Shown here in pieces: positions 6,028-10,562 of a DNA stretch of 10,562 bases. A model generated the notes under the pieces. It had not been told where the DNA came from and made no database searches. It saw only the letters and a list, made by a program, of their open reading frames with translations. The position numbers were made by a program, and so were the translations under genes. Source of the DNA: UBA3263 sp964554665 (GTDB lineage: Bacteria > Bacteroidota > Bacteroidia > Bacteroidales > Muribaculaceae); contig CAZKPP010000074.1 in assembly GCA_964554665.1 (NCBI GenBank), positions 1-10,562 of the forward strand, in the 5' to 3' direction. The first letter of the stretch is position 1. Each line of letters opens with the position of its first letter.

Positions 6028-8568
6028 TTAGAGGTTGCGTTCGGGGTAGAGGTCATTCCACCAGCTGGGGTCATTCTTGAGCCAGCGTTCAAACCAGGCC
6101 ATGATTGAGTTTTGCCACAAAATGCGCTTGGGATAGTCGGAAATGAAGTGGTTTTCGCCGTCGACCGATATGAATTCAACCGGTTTGCCGAGAATGCGCA
6201 GGGCGTTGAAGAGCTGAATGCTCTCGCCGATGGGCACGTTAGTGTCGGCGGTGCCGTGGAGCAGGAGCAGGGGAGTGTTGATTTTGTCGGCATTGAACAG
6301 CGAACCCTGCTGCGTAAAGAGTTCGGGGTCGGACCAGGGGTAGGAGTCAGCGGCGGCAACGCCGTTATAGGAGTAGCCCCAGTAACCTTCGCCCCAGTAG
6401 GAGGTTACGTTCGATATGCCGGCATGGCTGACGGCCGCTGCAAACATCGGAGTGAGAGTTTGCAGATATTGGGTCATGAAGCCGCCGTAGGAAGCGCCGA
6501 GGCAGCCGATTTTTGTCGAGTCAACGAATTCGTGGGCGCGATAGAATTTCTGAACGCCTTCGATAATATCGTTAGCGGTCTGCTTGCCCCAGGCGTTGAC
6601 GTGGCGTGCCGAAAATTCCTGGCCGTAGCCCGTGGTGCCCGAGGGGTTGATAACGTAGACAACATAATCGCGCGAGGCGAAAAGCTGAGGCGTATAGGGT
6701 TGAGTGATTGAGCGCTGGGTGGGCGATGTGCCGCCATAGTAGTAAACAATCAGCGGGTATTTTTTCGATGCGTCGAAATCGGGCGGATAGCAGATAACGC
6801 CGTCAATTTCGGTGCCGTCGCCTGCTGTGAAGGTCCAGGGCTCAACCTTGCCGAGATTGATTTTGGCGAGGTCTTCGGCGCGCGGGTCGGCAAACACCCT
6901 GTTGCGGCCCTTTTTCAGGTCGAGCAAGCAGGCTTTCCACGCGTAGTGGTAGCCATGGCCCATATAGGCAATGGTTGTGGTTTGGTCGTTGCCCATGGCT
7001 GCCGACGTGATGTTTTCAATGTCGGCGGGCAGTTTGGTGTAGACTCCGCTTTTGGGGTCGAGGGAATAGAGGTTGCTGCCGAAGCCTTCTTCGGCAATGA
7101 GGTAAATTTTATTGTCAACGCGGTTCCAGCAAACGATGTTTTTAACGTTGGGGTCGAAGTCTTTCGACATCGGTTTAATCTGGCGGGTTTTGAGGTCCAT
7201 CAGGTAGATTTGAACGTCGAAGTCGTTGGCAATAGGGTGGTTACCGCAGTTTTTGCCGAGCTCGTTGAAAGCCGACGGCGAGCCGAGAAACAGCACCTCG
7301 TTGCCCGAGGGGGAGAAGATTCCGGAGTTGACGAATGCCGGACCGGGAGCCACAATGGTGTCGGCGGTGAGAGTTTCGAGGTCGAGAATGTAGAATGCGT
7401 TGCGGTAGAAGGGACGCACCGTGGGGTCCTCGGAGCTGGTTGAGCAAAGGAGCTTGCGGCCGTCGGGGCTTATGGAGTTCAGCGTTGTTGAGTGGTTGCC
7501 GAAGGTTATGCGCTCCGAGATGCCTGTGGCCGGGGTGTAGCGCACAATGAATGAGCGCGAGCGGTCGCCTGGCATACGGTCGTCGGGGCTGGCATAGCGG
7601 CGCAGCGGGCCCTCTTCTTTTACGCCTTCGTCGGTAAACGTGTAGTAGAAACAGCTTTCGTCGGGGCTCCAGAAGAACTGGTTCGTGGGAATGCTTTCGG
7701 CAATAAGGGTTTGCTGACCTGTGGCCGGGTCGATTTTGTAGAGGTCGTAGCCGTCGGCGGCGGTCAAGGCCATGTAGAGGCTCGACCCTTTGGGCATCCA
7801 TTCGGCGCTCCAGGCCAGGTTGGCGTTGATGAGTTTGCCGGATTTAAGGTCGGTGAGCGTTGCGTAGTATTGGCTGCGATCGAGGGAATATTTGTTCCAG
7901 TAGCGGGTAATCAGATATTTGCCGTCGGGGCTCATTGACAGGCCGCTGACGCGATTGCCGAACTCAGAGTCGTCGAGGTTGAAGCGGCGCAGCATGTCGG
8001 GGCCAAAGGCCAGGGTTGTTGATTCAAACTGTTGGTCGGGCTCAAACACGGCCTCAAATGTGGGCGAGGCCACGGAATCTGCGGCGAGGGCAAGGAGTTT
8101 TACTGTCAGAATGCCGTCGCGCTCCGGTTCGAGGCGCAGCTGGGCGGAGGCTTGCGATGCAGAGGTCAGCGAGTCTTTTTCGACAGAGGTTTTTGAGGTG
8201 ATTTCCCGGCCGTTGAGTTCAACTATGAAAGGCAGCTGACTCTTGATTTTAAGCTGACCTTTGGCAAAGTTTGCGGAGCGCAGGCTGGTTTTCAGCAACT
8301 GGATGTTGCCGCCGGTTTGAGGCGCTGACTGCAGGGCGATGATGCCGGCAGTGTCGGCGGCAACGGCTGCTGTTGCGATTTCGGGGTTAATTCGCGAGCG
8401 CAAAAGGTCGAATGAGTTATATTTTTCGCCTTTGGGAGAAATGGAGTCGTTAAGAAACGGGGTGCGGACGTTGATAGGCTGAGCTGCGCCCCATGAATCT
8501 ATCTTAATCTCGGCATTGGCCGACATGAAAAATGCCGATGCCAAAAGGATTGATAAAGATTTAGTCAT
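6028..8568 (-). CDS. Secreted S9 prolyl-oligopeptidase-family serine peptidase
   Basis: 846 residues from the ATG at 8568; three bases upstream there is only an in-frame TTG. Residues 1-19 form a signal peptide (hydrophobic core LSILLASAFF, likely cleavage after SANA), so the enzyme is periplasmic or outer-surface. A beta-rich region (about 20-190) leads into a PD40/beta-propeller segment (about 195-560) with repeated SPDG/SPDE/SPSG turns, and then an alpha/beta-hydrolase domain (about 575-840). The catalytic triad reads S693 (GASYGGF), D775 (GTADTNVP) and H807 (DGENHF). The YYYGG segment near 608-612 lies where the oxyanion hole forms in the family. Members remove di- or tripeptides, often after proline; the exact specificity (DPP4, DPP5, prolyl tripeptidyl or acylaminoacyl type) cannot be decided. 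It is the first gene after the candidate promoter and heads the run of four or more genes. Confidence 0.93.
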   Translation of the reverse strand: MTKSLSILLASAFFMSANAEIKIDSWGAAQPINVRTPFLNDSISPKGEKYNSFDLLRSRINPEIATAAVAADTAGIIALQSAPQTGGNIQLLKTSLRSANFAKGQLKIKSQLPFIVELNGREITSKTSVEKDSLTSASQASAQLRLEPERDGILTVKLLALAADSVASPTFEAVFEPDQQFESTTLAFGPDMLRRFNLDDSEFGNRVSGLSMSPDGKYLITRYWNKYSLDRSQYYATLTDLKSGKLINANLAWSAEWMPKGSSLYMALTAADGYDLYKIDPATGQQTLIAESIPTNQFFWSPDESCFYYTFTDEGVKEEGPLRRYASPDDRMPGDRSRSFIVRYTPATGISERITFGNHSTTLNSISPDGRKLLCSTSSEDPTVRPFYRNAFYILDLETLTADTIVAPGPAFVNSGIFSPSGNEVLFLGSPSAFNELGKNCGNHPIANDFDVQIYLMDLKTRQIKPMSKDFDPNVKNIVCWNRVDNKIYLIAEEGFGSNLYSLDPKSGVYTKLPADIENITSAAMGNDQTTTIAYMGHGYHYAWKACLLDLKKGRNRVFADPRAEDLAKINLGKVEPWTFTAGDGTEIDGVICYPPDFDASKKYPLIVYYYGGTSPTQRSITQPYTPQLFASRDYVVYVINPSGTTGYGQEFSARHVNAWGKQTANDIIEGVQKFYRAHEFVDSTKIGCLGASYGGFMTQYLQTLTPMFAAAVSHAGISNVTSYWGEGYWGYSYNGVAAADSYPWSDPELFTQQGSLFNADKINTPLLLLHGTADTNVPIGESIQLFNALRILGKPVEFISVDGENHFISDYPKRILWQNSIMAWFERWLKNDPSWWNDLYPERNL

Positions 8569-8605
8569 CAATTGATTGCTAATGATTGGTGGATTTTTAC
8601 GCCTT

Positions 8606-8613
8606 CAAAGTTA
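8606..8613 (-). promoter_or_regulatory. Bacteroidota-type -7 promoter element (TAACTTTG)
   Basis: On the minus strand the gap between the permease and the S9 peptidase contains TAACTTTG, an exact fit to the Bacteroidota -7 consensus TAnnTTTG. It sits 37 bp upstream of the S9 start codon, giving a predicted leader of roughly 30 nt. The upstream -33 element is weak: the nearest TTG (8630-8628) is only 14 bp away, closer than the usual spacing. This is the only sizeable intergenic gap in the window, so it is the natural start of the S9-exporter-aminopeptidase-carbonic anhydrase transcript. Confidence 0.55.
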
Positions 8614-8638
8614 CGAAAAAAATCCGACAATCTAAAAT

Positions 8639-9832
8639 TTACGCAAAGCGCGTGGCAATCACGGTGGTAACCACCCCGGTAATTATGCCCAATGCAGCTA
8701 CGGCCAACAGGTCTAACGGGTTGAATGTTACCGGGTAAACGGTCATTGACAGCTGCGAGGCGTCGCCGGCGAGTTTTACCCAGCCGTAGTGTTCCTGACC
8801 TAAGGCAAGGAGCGTTCCGCACGCCAGACCAATCACTGTTCCGGCTCCGGTAATCATGATGCCTACCCAGCGGTAGACGTTGCGGACCATGCGCTCCGGC
8901 GCGCCGAGGGCCGAAAGCATCTTGGCGTTGGATTCTTTTTCAATAATGAGCAGCGACAGCGACGATATGACGTTAAACGATGCAATCAGCAAAATGAAGC
9001 CGAGCAGCATAAAGGTCATCCACTTTTCCATGTTGACTATCTGGAAGGTGGCACCCTGGCGTTGCATCATGGTTGACACCTCGACCTGCGGCCCTAAAAC
9101 CTTTTTCGCGGTAGCTATGGCGTCGGCCTCCGGACCGTTCGGAAAGATGTAGATTCCCGTGGCTTCGTCGGTTATTTGCAGGAGGTTAGCGGCTGTAGGG
9201 TAGGGCACGTAGACCAAATCGGCATCAAGCTCTGCCTGGCCGGTAACGAACAGGGCTGACGGAGCCACCGTATCGGCCCGGAAAGCGGCCATGGGGTTCG
9301 CGGGATTGATGCGGCCGATGCGTCGGGGCATATAAAGTTCGAGCAATTCTTCGCCTCCAACGGTTAGCTCCAGCGAGTTGGCAACGCCGGCGCTCAGCGT
9401 GGCGGGCACATAGCCGGGATAGTACTCTTCCCACGGATTGCCCACGGGGCAAATGGTGTCGAACAGCGGATAGAGTTCCGGTTTGATGCCGCGCAGGCGG
9501 ATGGCCTGCTGGCGCCCGGCAAAGGAGGCGAGTGCGCGCTCTTCGATTACGGGCGATGCCAGGGCAATCGACGGCTCGGCGTTGAGGCGGGAAATCAGTG
9601 AGTCAACGCCTGAAATCGTTTTGCCTTCGGTAGCAACGGCGGTTAGCGGCGGCTCCAGCGCCGATAGCCGTTGGGAAATCAGCGAGTGGAAACCGTTAAA
9701 TACGCTCATGACCACTACCAGGGCGGTAGTGGCCAAGGCGATGCCACACATCGCTACTGCGGCGATGATGTTGACTGCCGAGTGTGACTTGGGCGCAAAC
9801 AGGTAGCGCCGAGCAATGCGTAGGGCTACCAA
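8639..9832 (-). CDS. FtsX-family ABC permease, LolC/LolE-like
   Basis: 397 residues. One N-terminal transmembrane helix (about 20-45), a large periplasmic domain (about 48-268), then three C-terminal helices (about 272-297, 322-345, 373-393). This is the LolC/LolE arrangement. The segment EKESNAKMLSALGAPERMVRNVY between helices 2 and 3 is the typical cytoplasmic coupling loop contacting the ATPase. Proteins of this type form the inner-membrane part of the lipoprotein-sorting machine with a LolD-like ATPase, which is not in this window. The start must be the TTG at 9832: the preceding codon is the rbfA TAA in the same frame, and the first ATG (codon 28) lies inside the first membrane helix. 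The N-terminus from this TTG (VALRIARRYLF) fits the family's usual IARRYL beginning. LolC versus LolE, or a more general transport role, is not resolved. Confidence 0.88.
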   Translation of the reverse strand: MVALRIARRYLFAPKSHSAVNIIAAVAMCGIALATTALVVVMSVFNGFHSLISQRLSALEPPLTAVATEGKTISGVDSLISRLNAEPSIALASPVIEERALASFAGRQQAIRLRGIKPELYPLFDTICPVGNPWEEYYPGYVPATLSAGVANSLELTVGGEELLELYMPRRIGRINPANPMAAFRADTVAPSALFVTGQAELDADLVYVPYPTAANLLQITDEATGIYIFPNGPEADAIATAKKVLGPQVEVSTMMQRQGATFQIVNMEKWMTFMLLGFILLIASFNVISSLSLLIIEKESNAKMLSALGAPERMVRNVYRWVGIMITGAGTVIGLACGTLLALGQEHYGWVKLAGDASQLSMTVYPVTFNPLDLLAVAALGIITGVVTTVIATRFA

Positions 9833-10183
9833 TTAGTGCTCAACCGGCTTTTCGCCCAGCAGGCGATCGATGTTCTCCAGATAATCTATCGAATCGTCGA
9901 GATAGAACTGAAGTTCCGGACACCGGCGCAATTGAAAGCGAACGCGACCGGCCAGCTCGTAGCGTATGGTCTTTGAGGTACGGTTAACGTTTTCAATAAC
10001 TTCGGGGGCCTTTTCTGACGGAAATACCGATAGATAGGCTTTTGCAATGCTGAGGTCGGGCGAAACCTTTACGGAGCTGACCGTTACGATAGTTCCGGAA
10101 AGTTTTGCGGTTTCGAGACGGAAGATTTCGCTGAGCTCCTTCTGAAGGAGGCGCGATATTTTTGCTTGACGTGTTGTTTCCAT
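9833..10183 (-). CDS. rbfA: Ribosome-binding factor A
   Basis: 116 residues, the usual length of RbfA, a single KH-type domain that binds the 30S precursor and assists maturation of the 16S rRNA 5' end. Family features are the N-terminal helix RQAKISRLLQKELSEIFR, the VSSVKVSPDLSIAKAYLSVF strand region, and the C-terminal helix and strand with RVRFQLRRCPELQFYLDDSID. The ATG at 10183 lies 16 bp after the rho stop codon, so it is probably read from the rho transcript or from a promoter inside it. Its TAA stop is immediately followed, in the same frame, by the TTG start of the permease gene. Confidence 0.95.
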   Translation of the reverse strand: METTRQAKISRLLQKELSEIFRLETAKLSGTIVTVSSVKVSPDLSIAKAYLSVFPSEKAPEVIENVNRTSKTIRYELAGRVRFQLRRCPELQFYLDDSIDYLENIDRLLGEKPVEH

Positions 10184-10199
10184 GCTTTAAAAACGCTTT

Positions 10200-10562
10200 T
10201 TATTCGCTCATGGTTCGAAGCAGCTCGTCATTGCTTTGCGTGCGCTCCATGCGGTCTTTGATAAATTCCATTGCCTCAATAGGATTGCGGTCAGAAAGGA
10301 AGCGGCGCAGAATCCACATGCGGCTGATGGTTTCTTTGGGCAGCAGCAGGTCGTCGCGGCGAGTGGAGGATGCCATGATGTCGACGGCGGGGAATACGCG
10401 CTTGTTCGACAGCGTGCGGTTGAGCTGCAGTTCCATGTTGCCGGTGCCCTTGAATTCTTCGAAAATTACTTCGTCCATCTTCGACGAGGTTTCGGTTAGG
10501 GCTGTGGCGATAATGGTCAGCGAGCCGCCGTTTTCAATGTTGCGCGCTGCGCCGAAAAAGCG
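10200..10562 (-). CDS. rho: Transcription termination factor Rho, C-terminal 120 residues
   Basis: The frame is open to the right edge; the visible 120 residues begin RFFGAARNIENGGSLTIIAT and end LLRTMSE. They align with the end of the Rho hexameric RNA helicase ATPase. Included are the SKMDEVIFEEFKGTGNMEL block, the Arg in NKRVFPA (E. coli R353) and the arginine finger in STRRDD (E. coli R366), followed by the C-terminal helices (MWILRRFL, AMEFIKDRM). Rho loads on nascent RNA and terminates transcription. The RNA-binding and Walker motifs lie outside the window. Bacteroidota Rho often carries a long N-terminal insertion, which cannot be checked here. The natural stop codon and family-like C-terminus show that the end is intact. 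Confidence 0.97.
   Translation of the reverse strand, partial: RFFGAARNIENGGSLTIIATALTETSSKMDEVIFEEFKGTGNMELQLNRTLSNKRVFPAVDIMASSTRRDDLLLPKETISRMWILRRFLSDRNPIEAMEFIKDRMERTQSNDELLRTMSE

Noticed and set aside
6112..6711. 199-codon plus-strand open frame opposite the S9 peptidase catalytic domain
   Set aside because: The opposite strand encodes an intact catalytic domain with all triad residues; the plus frame has no recognisable domain and reflects G+C-rich codon bias. The same applies to other long plus frames such as 2786-3268 and 6946-7443.
8567..8576. 10 bp perfect palindrome ATCAATTGAT overlapping the S9 peptidase start codon
   Set aside because: It is short and AT-rich with no spacer, so chance is likely, and no second copy was seen that would suggest an operator.
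10184..10199. AAAGC repeated around a T-run between rho and rbfA as a terminator
   Set aside because: The two AAAGC copies are direct rather than inverted, so no hairpin forms.

Overview
The window is a solid block of minus-strand genes with no intergenic gap longer than about 70 bp. The organism is very likely a member of the Bacteroidota, probably Bacteroidales. The evidence is a TAnnTTTG-type promoter element, A/T-rich spacers without strong Shine-Dalgarno sequences, a LolC/E-type permease, an S9 peptidase, and a three-domain Xaa-Pro aminopeptidase. Most genes are G+C-rich: bases 2581-2640 contain 35 G+C of 60 by hand count. No RNA gene, CRISPR array, recognisable transposase or integrase is present, and no stretch above 300 bases lacks a gene.

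Layout in transcription order (right to left). First comes the 3' end of rho (window edge), then rbfA, then a LolC/LolE-like FtsX-family permease whose TTG start directly abuts the rbfA stop codon in the same reading frame. A 70 bp gap carries the only convincing promoter element. After it is a tightly packed run: a secreted S9 prolyl-oligopeptidase-family peptidase, an MsbA-like ABC exporter, an Xaa-Pro aminopeptidase, and a gamma-class carbonic anhydrase-like hexapeptide protein. Gaps are 12-14 bp or short overlaps, which suggests one operon. Next is an AT-rich membrane sulfatase-fold gene of the LtaS (phosphoglycerol transferase) type. The left edge holds the first 36 codons of an unidentified membrane-anchored protein.

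The most interesting signal is at the left. The sulfatase-fold gene (bases 1081-1140 have 22 G+C of 60) is bracketed by a 25 bp direct repeat, 24/25 identical. The repeat is the last 22 bp of the carbonic-anhydrase gene, ending in its stop codon, plus the first bases of whatever gene follows. Both copies preserve the ATGA stop/start overlap. The simplest reading is that a roughly 1.75 kb single-gene cassette entered at the 3' end of the carbonic-anhydrase gene. It rebuilt that end and left the old one in front of the original downstream gene, so the operon stayed translationally intact.

Functionally the window joins housekeeping genes (rho, rbfA) with envelope genes (permease, MsbA-like exporter, LtaS-like enzyme) and proline-specific peptide degradation (a periplasmic S9 peptidase and a cytoplasmic Xaa-Pro aminopeptidase).
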